NCBI RefSeq assembly: GCF_023159225.1
Contig: NC_063174.1
Coordinates: 26,681,983 to 26,745,982, forward strand
DNA: 64,000 bases
Direction: 5' to 3'
Source: Perognathus longimembris pacificus
Lineage: Eukaryota; Chordata; Mammalia; Rodentia; Heteromyidae
The translations under genes and the position numbers were made by a program. Of this stretch, positions 11,431 to 23,854 are shown piece by piece. Below the pieces are notes generated by a model. That model made no database searches. It was not told the DNA's origin and saw nothing but the letters and a program-made list of their open reading frames with translations. Every line of letters begins with the position of its first letter. The stretch's first letter is position 1.

Positions 11431-11539
11431 GCAAACAAACTTTCTGCAAATCTGAGTGGGAAAAGGGAGAGAGTCTCATCAAAAATTCATAAATATGTAA
11501 AGTACATATTCCTCTTTAATGGCTACTATCACCTATCAG

Positions 11540-11660
11540 AGGTAGGCAGCCTTTTCGTGCCAAGGGCCATTTGGATATTTATATTATCATTTATGGGCCA
11601 TACCAAATCAACAATGCAGGGAGATGGGCCATTGGCAGCGGACAAGAAGCATATATGTCA
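11540..11660. repeat. Possible hAT-type DNA transposon remnant
   Basis: 'ggcagccttttcgtgccaag', 'ggccatttggatattta' and 'gggccattggcagcgg' resemble Charlie-type nonautonomous elements. Weak. Confidence 0.3.
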
Positions 11661-12034
11661 GTCCTGTCACTTATCAAATGATTTTATGAGTTGTACACAG
11701 TCTGTAAGACAGGTGTTCCGTATCCTTGAATTTCTTGAGTCTTGGGGAATCTTCTGGGATCTAAGTAATGCTTTGTGCAACTCTGTCCCACACAGAGAAG
11801 CCTTCTGGTGCTCTTCCATAGACTAATCATGGGAGAGTTAAATAGAACATTCCTATTCTCTACCCACATTCAGTTTGCTATTTGAAAAGTTCAGCTCCAA
11901 GTAAGTATCATGTCAGGGCTAAGACTTATGTCTGAGTTTTTACTATATCTGCCACCATGATCCGCCTGGTACATACATGTATCCTACACCACCTAAAAGA
12001 ACAAGCATATTTTGCCCTCTGCCAAACAAGTATG

Positions 12035-12287
12035 AGGGGCTGGGAATATGGCTTAGTGGCAAGAGTGCTTGCCTCATATACATGAAGCCCTGGGTTCTAT
12101 TCCTCAGCACCACATATACAGAAAATGGCCAGAAGTGGCGCTATGGCTCAAGTGGCAGAGTGCTAACCTTGAGCAAAAAGAAGCCAGGGACAGTGCTCAG
12201 GCCCTGAGTCCAAGGCCCGGGACTGGCCAAAAAACAAACAAACAACAACAACAACAACAAAAAAAAAAAAAACCAACACTACTCATA
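12035..12287 (+). mobile_element. Dimeric SINE with exact 13-bp target duplication
   Basis: Full dimer with a (CAA)n/A-rich tail. An exact repeat, ccaaacaagtatg, lies at 12022-12034 and 12288-12300. Confidence 0.94.
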
Positions 12288-12300
12288 CCAAACAAGTATG

Positions 12301-14213
12301 GGCTCATTGTGAAACAGAATTCAAGAAATGGATAGGAAAAAAAACTTGAAAGAAGAAATTGGGAAAGAATCTTGCTAGCAGGAATACTGCTTCTGTTACT
12401 CTTTTCTAATGTTCAAAACCTATGTGTGTTAAGCTGAAAGGAAATTTTAAAAGAAGGCTTATTCAGACAACACAACAAGGAGCACTATAAACAAGGAGAG
12501 GATAGAAAGTAAAAAATAATGTCTGATGTGTTTCTAGGGAAGGCCGGGAAAGCTAGAACTGCTGCAAGGCATGGAAAAGACAAGAGGAGAAAGGGAATTT
12601 TTTCACTGGGGGGGGGGGGGGTGTGTGAAATATACCCCTTGAGTATTCTGTAAATGATATAGATGAGAATTGGAATTCCATTAATTTCTTGAGGTTATTG
12701 GACTTCTGATACTAGAGACTCAAAGACAGAGCTACTTGGACCTCAGTCTGCATTTAGGTTGCATTGTGATATAAACCTCTGGTTGAAAAGATATGATTAG
12801 GCCTTATCTGAACTTCTTTAGAGAAAAGGCTCTCTAAACAAAGAAGACAGGGACAGACATGGAAATGTATTGAGGCAACAATGAATATCTTAGCCTGGAG
12901 ATGCATCTTTGATAGTTCAGATGCCCTTACTACTTCTTACAGTCCTTCTTTTTGCTTCTAAAGAACCTTCTAGAGCTTGGTTTAAGTGTTTATTTCTTAC
13001 TTTTCCAAGAGGAAAGATAGATTCTCAAAATGACAACCTTTACCTATTTGAATTTTGTCTTGGATAATATTATAGCTTGAGTATTATAGAAGGCTAGCTT
13101 TAGGAGGTAGAGCCTAGTTGAAGTAAGGCAAGTCTAGGAAAGGCATATTTTGTCCCTTGCTCCTTCTTTTTCTTCTACTTCCTGTCTTCCATGATCTGAG
13201 CCAATTTGCTTTATCCTGTTCTTCCTATAGATAATTAGTAATCTATCATGCCTGGGAATCTGGAAGCAATGGAGCCAAGTGATCATGGATTGAAATCTCT
13301 GAAATCATAACCAGACTATCTTTTGGCTCTTTTAAGTCAACTCTCTCAGGCATGAACAGACAGTTTACACATTATAATTTAAGAAACCCTGGAGGTAATT
13401 TGCAAAACACTATCCCATTTCATTTTTCTTTATTATGGAAATGCATTTACATTTTAAACATAATGTGATATAGATTTGTACATATTATTCTGCCATGTTT
13501 CTTACTTTAAGAAGTGTGCCTTTCTACATGTCAGAGAGCTAGAGATCAGATTCCAAAACAGGGGGTCTGATTCTAAACAAGAGCTCATAATTTTTCATGA
13601 GGGCATAATCCAACTCTAGAAGCAGTCATGGGTTAACTATGCCAGATTTAGGGATAAACTCCTTTTGGGTCTGTGGAGAGGAGTGAAATTTTAATCAACT
13701 ATTTTCTAGTTCATAGAGTCCCAGATGGTGTTGGGTTGTTCTGAACACAGGAATGCTTTGACATTGCACATCACTTTTGTTTCTAACCCCAAAGTAGAGC
13801 CGCAACACTCCCTGGTTTGGAGAGCTGCTTTTAGTAGAAGCAACTCCCAAGAGCCTGCTGATATTTGCTGGCAAAGCTAACTTGCAAGCAAGTCATGCGT
13901 GTGTCATCTCCTTGCTAATGCTCTGGCATGTCATGATTAGGCACCGCTAAGTCTTTGTCAGGAACAAACCTGTTGCCAATGTTTGTTGTTCATGCCTGTT
14001 TGTTATTAATTTCCTTTCCCCCTCACACTCCATTGTACATGGAAAGGAAAAAGAATGAGGAGCTCAGGATGGTTGTCCTTCCTGTTTGGTGACAAGAGCA
14101 GGGAAAGGTGAAAGGTAAGATGTGGGAGACGAAGAGAAGGGTAATAGCAAATCACTTCTAAAACAGAAGTTCGCTGACATAAATTCCTGTCTAAAGCTGT
14201 TGTGTTCAATCAC
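12301..14213. other. No gene seen; includes a possible conserved block
   Basis: A run of 12 G lies at about 12609-12620. The block 13780-14010 is repeat-free, of balanced composition and dense in TTTGT-type and TAAT-type words; it could be conserved noncoding DNA. Confidence 0.45.
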
Positions 14214-14390
14214 GACTGCATTGGAATCAATAGGGGAGAAGGAAGAGGATTGATTCAGACCCCCATCTCACATGGTTAAATATGTATGGGGATTAACTGA
14301 AGCATCAGAGGTCTTTTTTTTTTTTATTTATTTCCTGAAGAGACACTGGTATGGAATCAAGATTAAGAACCACTGTTCTGATTCAGTGAA
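14214..14390. repeat. MER5-like hAT remnant
   Basis: 'gactgcattggaatcaatag' at one side and 'attaagaaccactg' at the other resemble the ends of MER5-type elements. Confidence 0.4.
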
Positions 14391-14399
14391 CCTATCCAA

Positions 14400-15875
14400 T
14401 GAGGATCTGTACTTCCACGATTCCCAGTCTCCAGCTCCGACTCAATAAGTTGCCTCCTCTGAAACATGATGGATCATATGACATGTGACATTAGCAACAA
14501 CCAGGACCTGCAGCATCAGCTAGTCTTTTCCTCACATATGGAACAGCTAGGACTCCTTGTTTCTTGTTAAATGAAGTATAGCAAGTCCCAGCCTTCTTTT
14601 TCTCAGTTGTAGACTTTGGGAGAAATTCAGTGACTATGATAAAGACATTCTCTGTTCCAGGTATGTGGTAATAAGTAGTAGCTGAGGACATATTTTTGTC
14701 TTTGTTCCAGTATGTGTCAGTGGGGTTACTCCAACCTAAAAGGGCAAAGCAATCCCCCAGAATCTTTCTATTGTATCTGAGATTGGAGTTATTACTGGTT
14801 ATTTTTAATTGCACCATGTAAAAACACATTATTTTAACTCTTTTCATTGGTCATCTCTCATCTTCTTTCTCTGTCACTCTATAAACACATATATGAACTG
14901 GGTGTAGGGAGATCTATAATGGAGAAGTAAGCAGAAATATTAATGCTACATCCGGATTTCTAGGGCTGGGACTGCTCACCAAATCCAAGGTCTGCAAATG
15001 TTTCATTTTAGAGTCCCAGACAATTTATCTACATCTCCGCTATCTCTTCCATTGACAAAATGGGAAAATTCCACCAGAGATTAATTCTTGTCTACATGGC
15101 ACTTTAAAGATTAAAACGCACTACATTAAAAAAGCAAAGCATTAACCATAGGGAGGAATGAGGGAAAAAATCACCAAGGGAAGAGGTAATAACAAGTGAA
15201 TCAAACAGAAGGTAAGTAAGCCTTTTCTAAAAATGAGCTCCACAATTGCTATAAACTTAGATTTCCTGTCTTGATCCTTTGAGTATCTGCAGTTGGCCTG
15301 ATTGAGACTTAACTAAATTCAAAATTCCAGGAAAAGCTGCTATGTTTATATGAAAGAGTCAGCCCCATCTTTTAAATCACATAATCTGAGGTAAGTTAGT
15401 TCTTAAGTGAACATCAGGGTATTCTCTTTCTCTTTGTCCTTGGAGATGTGGTAGTGGCGATATCTCTGTCTGTCTCTGTCTTTTTCTTGTTCTGCACATT
15501 TCACCATGTCACAATTGATGTCTTAAGTCATGCACGAATAACAGCTAGATGCCTACCTATGAAGAGAAGCTTTCTCTTGACTACGAAAAAAACACTCATT
15601 GAATAGATCAAAGCCAGAAAGCACTATCAGATATCCTTACTGCCTCAATGTCACAATTCTCCTAATATATGTTTATTTGGTCAAATACTTGAAAAAAATC
15701 AAGTCCATGTTTTCTAGAAAAATGCAGAATTAGGTGGATGAATATTCTTTACTTGGTATTCTGAAGTTCTATACTTCTGTAACCTTCACTGGACAACCCT
15801 TCCTCAAGTCTATAAACTTCCAAAAGAAACAGTGAAAGGCAAGTTTCGTTGTCATTTTGTTTTTGTTTTTATTTT
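14400..15875. other. No gene seen
   Basis: A 118-codon minus-strand frame (14491-14847) has no recognised domain and is probably chance. No clear repeats. Confidence 0.5.
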
Positions 15876-15952
15876 CCAGAGCTGAGGACTGAACTTGGGG
15901 CCTTGCACTTGCCAGGAAGGCGCTCTTCGGCTGAATTAAATCTCCAGCCCCT
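15876..15952 (-). mobile_element. ID-like SINE monomer, diverged
   Basis: Reverse complement of an ID/tRNA unit: 'ctgaacttggggccttgcac', 'tgccaggaaggcgctctt', 'atctccagcccc'. Confidence 0.6.
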
Positions 15953-16355
15953 GAAAGGCAAATTTTGATATGACAAAATTAATGATTGGCTACCATTGCC
16001 TGTAACTGTCAAAGACACCAGTGGGAAGCAGGGACTTGGGAGACAAAGGGGAGTGCAAGCAGGTGATGCCATCAGGGGTCAGGAATGCCAAGGGCTGGGC
16101 CCACAATCCACTATCCCTGGAAAGAGCTGGTAAAGGATGCTTTTGGATGGTACTTTTACAATCGTACAGTCGACTTCATATTCTCAATCTTATACAGTAT
16201 TGCTTTTGAATTAAGTTCATGGTAAAGAGGAATTATGTCGTCAATTGTTCTTCTGTATCCCTCTGTGGCTGAAAGGATGGAGAGGACAGGTGGACACTTA
16301 AGGACTCCTGGTTTCATTTCATTAGTACAGGACGAGATGCCTCAGTATTGATGTG

Positions 16356-16356
<1 letters not shown>
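15953..16356. other. No gene seen
   Basis: Ordinary intergenic DNA. Confidence 0.5.

Positions 16357-16400
<44 letters not shown>
16357..16400. repeat. (GT)n microsatellite
   Basis: About 21 perfect units abutting a minus-strand SINE. Confidence 0.97.
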
Positions 16401-16401
<1 letters not shown>

Positions 16402-16606
16402 ATGTGAGTGAACTTTGGGCTTCACACTCTCACAATTCTTTTTTACTACCACATGAGTTGTATTTCTACTTTGGCTTTTTTCTGGTTAATAGGAAATAAG
16501 AGTCTCACAGTCTCTTATCTGCCTGAGCTGGCTTCAAACTGAGTTGCTCAGATCTTAGCCTCCTGAGTAGTTAAGATTGCAGGCGTGAGCTACCAGCACC
16601 TGGTTT
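16401..16606 (-). mobile_element. Composite B1-like/tRNA-like SINE, diverged
   Basis: B1-like half clear in reverse ('cttagcctcctgagtagtta', 'gcaggcgtgagctaccagca'). The tRNA-like half is badly eroded. Confidence 0.75.
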
Positions 16607-16913
16607 GATATTGATGTCTTTTAACTACCTGGGAATGAACCTATCTGGCATAGACATTCCTTCCCCCACACGCAGGAGCCCCTTGCACACAGGAGGTTCT
16701 TACATGTGGCTATATCCTTGGCCAAACTTTCAAAATATGAACAGTACATTCCTTTTTCCAAGAAGCAAACAAATAAAAAGTCTTTACTAAATGCATCCTT
16801 GCAATTCCATTGCTATTTATTATAAACAACATTTTCTGATTTTCTGGAGTTTCACATAACTACTCCTCAAACTTCTGTTTAATTTTTCTCTTGATGTTGA
16901 TGTGTTTGAGGAA

Positions 16914-16914
<1 letters not shown>
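16607..16914. other. No gene seen
   Basis: Short intergenic stretch. Confidence 0.5.

Positions 16915-16953
<39 letters not shown>
16915..16953. repeat. (CA)n microsatellite
   Basis: About 19 perfect CA units. Confidence 0.97.
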
Positions 16954-16954
<1 letters not shown>

Positions 16955-17930
16955 ACTAGTGTGTCCTTCTCAGGAGGAGGCACCCACACAAAAGCTTGGA
17001 ATGTGCTTGGCTTTGCACCCATCGCAGCAAGGCATTAGAAATATTGGATTTAGTGTTGTGCGTCCGCAGATATAAAATTGGACGGACAGAAGTCTGGATC
17101 TGGGCCTTGCTCCACACGGCTAACTTGTGGAGTGCCGGTAGCCAAAAGGGTTTGGAACGGTTGTCTCGCTACAGAGGCTGCCATTCATTTTCTGTGGGAA
17201 CAGGACCACTTACATCTAATTACAGTTTCTGCTTAAATTAGCAGGACAGATATGACAGCAAAAACTTCTTCAGACTAACTGGTGGGGAGACCTTTAGCTG
17301 ACACAGCTTATGAAGTAGTTGGCTCGCAGCAAAGTAATGTCAATTTTAAAAAAGTAATTTAGAATTCACACGGTTCCATCCAGGAGTTTGTAGCCGCTGG
17401 AGAAAAATATTCAGGGTGGAATACGGAGTGGGCAGGCAAGTCTTTTAGAAGGAAGAATAGATTACCTTACCAAGTAGACAAGTTTTAAAAGATTGGGTTG
17501 CTTTACATAGCTCCACGAAAGGGCTTACAAGCGATGGAGCTGCCAGATAAACTTCCAAGACTTCATTTCAGCCTTGGTTGCCTCTAACATCGCCCCTTCC
17601 CCTGCTGGACACATACCTCCTGTTGAAACGTTACTCCCAAACACTCAGAGATTTTGTGCTTCATATAGGTTTGATGATAGTGTCACTGGCCTTTGTTTGG
17701 CCAGTAAACTTTATGCTATGGGATCCAGGGTGAACTGATGCCCCTTAGGACCACATAGATCCTTAGAATGGGTCACTGCACAACCTATTGAATTCAGTCA
17801 CTGAAATGTTGCTTTCCAGTGGGAAATGGATGGGGCGGGGAACTGCCTTTGAGAAAGAAATCCTGAGAGATGTGAAATGCAAAGTTCACAGCATTTGCCT
17901 CTGAACTACCCTTCTTCCTGTCTGTTTTAT
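16954..17930. other. Repeat-free block, candidate conserved noncoding element
   Basis: No gene frame. 17000-17480 contains several CpGs, unusual for this window, and homeodomain-type words (TAATTA at 17217-17222, AAATTAGC near 17235). No interspersed repeat seen. Function is inference only. Confidence 0.4.
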
Positions 17931-17990
17931 GTCTCTCTCTCTCTCTCCCTCCCTCCCTCCCTCCCTCCCTCCCTCCCTCCCTCCCCACCC
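17931..17990. repeat. (CT)n/(CCCT)n microsatellite
   Basis: A CT run passes into about 10 CCCT units; pyrimidine-only for about 56 bases. Confidence 0.95.
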
Positions 17991-18705
17991 TCGGTTTGCT
18001 AAACCTGTCCTATCCATCCACCTAGCCTGTCAGTTTGAGGGATCTTATCAGATTCTAGCCTTTGTCTTCAAGACCTGGGTTCTGATTACTATCTTGTTTA
18101 CACTGATCAAACAACTTGACAAACAACCACTTAGGCAGGGGCCAGTCTGAGAACCCCCAGACTCATATCCCCTGTGGATCACCCCCTGACTCCCACACAG
18201 GCATTTGGTGGATATGGGGTGCTTGTCTCATTTGGAGCCCAGAGAAGGACAAAGAGGAGACCCAGTCTTGTTGTTTTTTAAAATAAGTAGCTACTAGAAA
18301 TGAAGTTTGAAGCAATAACATTGGCCCTTTCTTTCTGGGAGCTTTGCATCTGTAGATTTAAACCACCAGGGACAGAAAATACCCAGAAAAAGAATTGGTG
18401 TGTAAGTGAACATGTCCTGATCTTTTCTCTTGTCATTATTCCCTAGTGGAGCACCTATTTATACTGAATTGTCACTGTAATTAGCATTGCCAATAAAGTA
18501 GAGATGATTAATGTACACAGGAATATCTATGCAGGCTTTACACAAATACTACCCATTTTATATAAGAAACTTGAGCATCTATGAATTTTTCTGTCCCCAG
18601 GGGTCTTGGAACCAATCCTGTATAGATACCAAGTGTTGATTGTATGAGAATAGATATTATACATTTATAGGTACAATAAATTTTGGATCTATATCTTCAA
18701 CATAT
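17991..18705. other. No gene seen
   Basis: Ordinary intergenic DNA. Confidence 0.5.
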
Positions 18706-18740
18706 GTTATATATATATATACACACATACATATATATGT
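18706..18740. repeat. (AT)n/(AC)n low-complexity tract
   Basis: Mixed AT and AC alternation. Confidence 0.85.
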
Positions 18741-18829
18741 ATTAGAGAAGCATATGAATTGTGCACATAAAGTTCTTTCAATCACACATTGTAATTCCTG
18801 ATTTGAGACAAGAATCCCTTTGTGTGTGG

Positions 18830-19052
18830 TGTGGGGTAGGTTTGAGGGCTACAACTCAGGACTTGGGTACTGTCCCTGAACTCAAGGCTACTACTTGCTC
18901 TACTACTTGACTCATTTCTCTACTTCCAGCTTTTCTGTGGTTAATTGGAGATAAATGTTTCCAGGACTTTCCTGTCCAGGCTGTCTTTGAACCATAATCC
19001 TCAGCCTCTTGAGTAACTAGAATTATAGGCATGAGCCACCAGTGTCCAGCTA
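18830..19052 (-). mobile_element. Composite B1-like/tRNA-like SINE
   Basis: tRNA-like half in reverse (ggacttgggtactgtccctg), linker 'gttaattggagataa', then B1-like half (tcctcagcctcttgagtaac, ggcatgagccacca). Confidence 0.8.
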
Positions 19053-19221
19053 GAACCATGTTTAGTTGTTGTTAAGGTGTAAATCTATATGTTGACTTTT
19101 TAAAACTTGGAATCACAAATAGCTTATTGTCTATAGCTGAGTGATCCTTTAATTTTTCTTTCTGCTATAATCTTTTACTTTTTGTAACTTAGAATAAGAA
19201 ATTTATTCCAAGAAGCTCTTG

Positions 19222-19440
19222 GATTAGAAGTCAGCAAATTAGGGATAAAAACAAAATCTGGCCACTGCCTGTGCTTGCAAATAAAGTTTTATTGGAATAC
19301 AACCACGATCATTGTTTACATGTAGTCTACAGCTACTTTTGCAGTACACAACTGTGCTGAGTAGTTGCTGAAGAGATCCTATGGCCCCTGAAACATAATA
19401 CATTTATGATTTTTACAGATAAAGTTTGCCAGTCCCATCT
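19222..19440. repeat. hAT-Charlie-like DNA transposon remnant
   Basis: 'aaataaagttttattggaat' followed by 'acaaccacgatcattgttta' and ending 'gataaagtttgccagtccc' follows a well-known mammalian hAT MITE; the exact subfamily is uncertain. Confidence 0.55.
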
Positions 19441-19609
19441 TAGATCATCTATATAGGCCACAGCTTTAAATATAGGTTTTAGGGAAACTTCTGGACACAT
19501 CTACTCTAAGGATAGCAAATATATTACACTGAATGTACAGAATTCACAATACACTATTCCATATATCTGACTTCTTATTCATACACTTCACTGTCAAATC
19601 GTGGCACTC

Positions 19610-19798
19610 GGGCTGGGGATATGGCCTAGTGGCAAGAGTGCTTGCCTCGTATACATGAAGCCCTGGGTTCGATTTCCCAGCACCAGGTATACAGAAATTG
19701 GCCAGAAGTGGTGCTGTGGCTCAAGTGGCAGAGTGCTAGCCTTGAGCAAAGAGAAGCCAGGGACAGTGCTCAGGCCCTGAGTCCAAGGCCCAGGACTG

Positions 19799-19831
<33 letters not shown>
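19610..19831 (+). mobile_element. Dimeric SINE with long pure A tail
   Basis: Full dimer, about 34 A at the tail. Flanks aaatcgtggcactc and aaatcatggcactc form a 14-base target duplication with one mismatch. Confidence 0.93.
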
Positions 19832-19838
<7 letters not shown>

Positions 19839-20112
19839 GGCACTCCAAGCCTTGAGCTGAAAAACAAGAAATGTTTACTACCTAACTTTCTTCAGAAAGT
19901 ACACAACTATAAAACATAACCATTATTCTTTATTTCCATTATTTCTTTACTTCCATTTTATATGTACAAAAATACATATCTGCCTGATTTTTAATAATAA
20001 AAGAATTACTAAAGAGAAAAAAACAACTTGGAGTGTAAGTATAAAAGCCTTGTTTCTTTGGAGGTGAAGAGTAAAAAGCTGGGACAAGAAAATGGCAATA
20101 AGAATTTATGTC

Positions 20113-20338
20113 TCCTAGGGCAGTGGTGGCTCAGACCTGCAATCCTAGCAACTCAAGAGGTTGAGATCAGAGGAGGACAGCTCAAAGTAAGCCCAGGCAA
20201 ACAAATTCTGGAGATGCTTATTTCCAATTAGCCAGCAAAGAGTCAGAGTAGAGGCTTCAGTCATGAGCAAAAAGCTGAGTAAGAACTCAAGGGCCTTAGT
20301 TCAACCCTCGTACCATTGCAAAAATAAATAAATAAATA
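20113..20338 (+). mobile_element. Composite B1-like/tRNA-like SINE, diverged
   Basis: 'gcagtggtggctcagacctg', 'gttgagatcagaggagga', 'cttatttccaattagcca', then an eroded tRNA-like half and (AAAT)n tail. Confidence 0.75.
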
Positions 20339-20599
20339 CAATTAAGTATTTTATTTCTTTTTAAAGGAAACATATTATCCTTTAAAAATATGGTTTCCAA
20401 TTAACTTAAAAGTTGCTTGTTTAGAATCTGGATGGATAGTAATAATAATGCAGGTCTACAAGTCAATGCTGTTTCTCTAAAAATCTCTTTTAGGCACAGA
20501 TATTAATCTCAAAACTGTCATGATGAACAAAACCAAGCACACATTTACTTGTGAACTTGAGAAGAATAAAAAGCAGAACCTGCCAAAAGCCATGCTGGT

Positions 20600-21900
20600 T
20601 CAGTGCTTAAGAAACAGAGTTTAGTAAGGCAGGAACTTTTTGAAAAGAGTAGAGGGGCAAAGCAAACAGGAGAGCAACTTGGCAAATGGGATTACATCAA
20701 AACAAAAAGTGCCTGCACTACAAAGGACATAGTTACTAAAGATAGCCAACTGACTGGGAGATCTTTACCAACAATAGATCCAACAAGGGCTTGATATCTA
20801 AAATATACAAGGAGCTCAAAAAATGAAACCCTTCAAAACTAATAAACCAATCAATAAACTGGCAAAGAAGCTAAAGAGAGACTTTTCAGAAGTAAAATTA
20901 GCAAATAAATATACAAGGAAATGTTCAACCTCCATAAAGGCAATGCAAATCAGAATGACTATGAGATTCCATCTCACCCTAGTTAGATTGGCCAACATAA
21001 AGAATTCGAACAACTGCTGGCAATAATGTGGGGGAAAGGAACCCTATTTCACTGTTAGTAGGAATATACAACCACTATGATGGCACTCTGGAGGTTCCTC
21101 AAAAAACTAAACATAGAACTTTCCTATGACCCAGCCATATGACTTTTGGGCATCCATCCAGAACATTCTAAGTCAGGATATGGTAGAGACACTTGCACAT
21201 TCATGTTCATTGCTATACTATTCACAATAGCCAAGTTATAGAAACAGCCCACATGCCCCACAGTAGATGGGTGAATAAAAAAAAATGTGTAAACAGTACA
21301 ATTTTACTCATCCATTAGAAAAAATGTTATGTCATTTGCAGAAAAATGGATGGACCTAGAACAAATCATGTTACATGAGGTAAACCAAGCCAAGAGAGTC
21401 AAAAGGCACGTTTTCTCTAATATGTGGAGGCTAGATCTAAAATACACTGGGTCATAATAGATTATGCAGGACTCTAGGCATTCACACACAATCAGACTAA
21501 AGGAGAATACACTTAGGGGAGAAACTCAAAGGCATAACTCACCTGAACATCTAAAATACTATTTAACAATTCCAGGAAATGGAGATTTTATATGTTTTTT
21601 TGTTGTTATTGGTTGAGGTGGTGCTTGTTTTTGCTTTGGGGATTTTGTTTTTTGTCTCTTTAGGGGAGTCAAAAGGGGAGCACAGAAATGGAGGGAAGAT
21701 GAACAAATTCAGTCATGGCATTTTATATACACTATGTAAAAAATGAGCTATGCAGCTTGTGGGCAGGGACGGGAGGAAGAAATTGATGTAAAGTGAAAGA
21801 AGAAGTGATATTGTCCAAAAAGAATTATACCCACTACGTGATTTCTGAAACGTTAACCCTCTTGTACAATTTCTTAATAATAACAATAAAATTATATTTT
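20600..21900 (+). mobile_element. 5'-truncated LINE-1, end of ORF2 and 3' UTR
   Basis: Carries the conserved end of ORF2: 'ggcaaatgggattacatcaa', 'aatcagaatgactatgagat', 'atggatggacctagaacaaa'. A G-rich 3' UTR follows, with an AATAAAA-rich end near 21885. Stops and frameshifts break the ORF, so it cannot move by itself. Confidence 0.8.
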
Positions 21901-21904
21901 TAAA

Positions 21905-23095
21905 AGCTGAGATTGGAAAGTTTATAAAGAAGATGCTTGGTACATGAGTATAACTAAAATCAGCCTAGGAACCTAGAGCCCATACATAAAAATCTGTCCT
22001 TTTTAGAGTCCTATTCTCATTTGTTTATTTTATTCTCTTTACAAAAGGCATTTCTCTTTTTGTGGATGCAATATTTACTCTGGCAGGGGTGGGGGAGGAA
22101 AATAAAGTTTTCAGCATCTCCATGAACAGAACTGGCATGTATCTGATAGTCATTGCTTTAAGGTACAGATAAGTGAGGATATAGGCTGTGATTGAGTCTC
22201 ATCTCCCCTACCGTTCCAATATGTGATCATGGGGAAGTTATTTGTCTATTCTGATGTCACAACTTTTTTATCTGAAAAAAAGGCAGGAGTGGAGGGATCA
22301 TGAAAGAAGCCTCAATCTGCAATAAAGTAAAGCTGCACAATAAAATGAGGTTGACGACAAAGTTAAATGTTTAAAGTTAGCATTTTCTTCTAGGAATGTG
22401 TTATCTATGTTTTCAAATTGATTCACCAAACATGGATGAAGCATTTTCTTTATATGTGCAAACAGTTTGATCATAGAAATTTGTGTCAAGATACCAAGAT
22501 TGGCAACCTGCTCCTGTCCTCCCCACATCCTTCATTCTCCTGTGGAGCTGATAAAGGTCCTTGTGTTCTGTGGAAAGAAGTAAGGCCTGAAGCAAAAGAA
22601 GATTGGGAAATAGGAAGTCAGAGGGTGAGTTTCACATCCCAGGATCCTTCTAGTATAATCTGCCACTTTGGATCAAAGAGTGGAGAGGAAAGTATCATGA
22701 TTACTGTCATTGCCCTATAAAACCTAGACAGTCAGTAGACTCAGAATTATCTCTTGATAAAGATGTCAGAGTGACAACATTGCCACGAGCAGGAAAGGGG
22801 ATGGATTTGGGTGGCTCATGTCTATCCAGTGTCCAGTGGTTAGATGGACATGTTCGCTGAGCCCATCTTTTTGCTAGTCCGTGGCCCATATTTCAGCCAT
22901 ATTGAGTTTTTTAATGGCTCATATTCAGCCCGTATTTTTTTTTCAATCCCCACTTAATCTCATTTTTTGGATAATGATGATAAAGGAAAGGCTTAAAATG
23001 AGGTAAAAACCAAAGACCACTGGCTCACTTTTTAAGTACTTGGTCATAAGTAAACAAAATAATTTAGAATAATTATTTAACATTAAAGATTTACA
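21905..23095. other. No gene seen; one MIR fragment
   Basis: 22180-22290 looks like MIR ('gatcatggggaagttatttg'). The remainder shows no repeat or gene. Confidence 0.45.
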
Positions 23096-23096
23096 C

Positions 23097-23617
23097 CAGT
23101 GCTAGGGCTTGAACTCAGGGCCTGGGTGCTGGCTTTAAGGGTTTTTTCCTCCCCAAGCTTTGTTTTCTTTGTTTTTGTTTTAAATTTTTTATTGTCAAGG
23201 TGATGTACAGAGGGTTTACAGTTACATACATAAGGTAGTGAGTATATTTCTTGTCAAACTTGTTACCTCCTCCCTCATTTTCTCCCACCTTCCTTCCTTC
23301 CCAACCCCCCCTCCCCGAGTTGTACAGTTGGTTTACAATATTTTGTCTTGTAAGTGTTTCTGTTTCATTGGTTCACCTTTTACCCTTTGTCTCTCCATTT
23401 TGATGTCCCCTTTCCCTTCCCTAATTCAGGCAAACATATACCCAGGGTACTGAAATCAAGGACAGTGACAACAGGGGATAAACCATAGGGAAGATAAACA
23501 AAAGAAAAAAGAAATAATTTCACATAGTATGTTAAAAATAACAACAATAATGATATGATCCTCAGATCTCAGCCTCCTAAGTAGCTAGGATTACAGGCAT
23601 GAGCCACAAAAGCCATG
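23097..23617 (-). mobile_element. Composite SINE split by a G-rich L1-like insertion
   Basis: tRNA-like half at 23097-23160 ('ggcttgaactcagggcctgg'), B1-like half at 23556-23617 ('tctcagcctcctaagtagct'). The material between belongs to another family. Confidence 0.7.
23165..23555 (-). mobile_element. G-rich element, probably a LINE-1 3' end (recurrent family)
   Basis: On the minus strand it ends 'ctctgtacatcaccttgaca' then 'ataaaaaattt', preceded by a G-rich purine tract (23300-23320 region). The same 3' end appears at 45.9, 58.4 and 62.1 kb. Assignment to L1 rests on the purine-rich 3' UTR and A-rich end. Confidence 0.55.
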
Positions 23618-23624
23618 CAAAAAT

Positions 23625-23628
<4 letters not shown>

Positions 23629-23662
<34 letters not shown>
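23629..23662. repeat. (CA)n microsatellite
   Basis: About 17 perfect CA units just after the split SINE. Confidence 0.97.
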
Positions 23663-23664
<2 letters not shown>

Positions 23665-23854
23665 AACTGTACAAAGGAGTTTTCATTTAACAAAGTAGTT
23701 GCTGACTACAATATATCTTCATCTATATCACAAAAGGGCTTAATACATGGTTAAATCTTAAATTTATGAATAACTGAGGAGGGTCCCTTTTTTAGTCTTA
23801 AATTTAATAGAATATGAAACCTGAAAAATGTTCCAGAACCACCCTTGAATTTTT

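Noticed and set aside
12069..12335. Recurrent 'protein' containing HEALGSIPQHHIY in many places
   Set aside because: Translation of the dimeric SINE; repeated occurrence reflects the repeat, not a gene family.
14491..14847. 118-codon minus-strand open frame
   Set aside because: No recognisable family or motif and no supporting exon structure.
20816..21026. Frames of 65-67 codons on both strands
   Set aside because: They lie in a broken L1 ORF2; fragments, not an active element.
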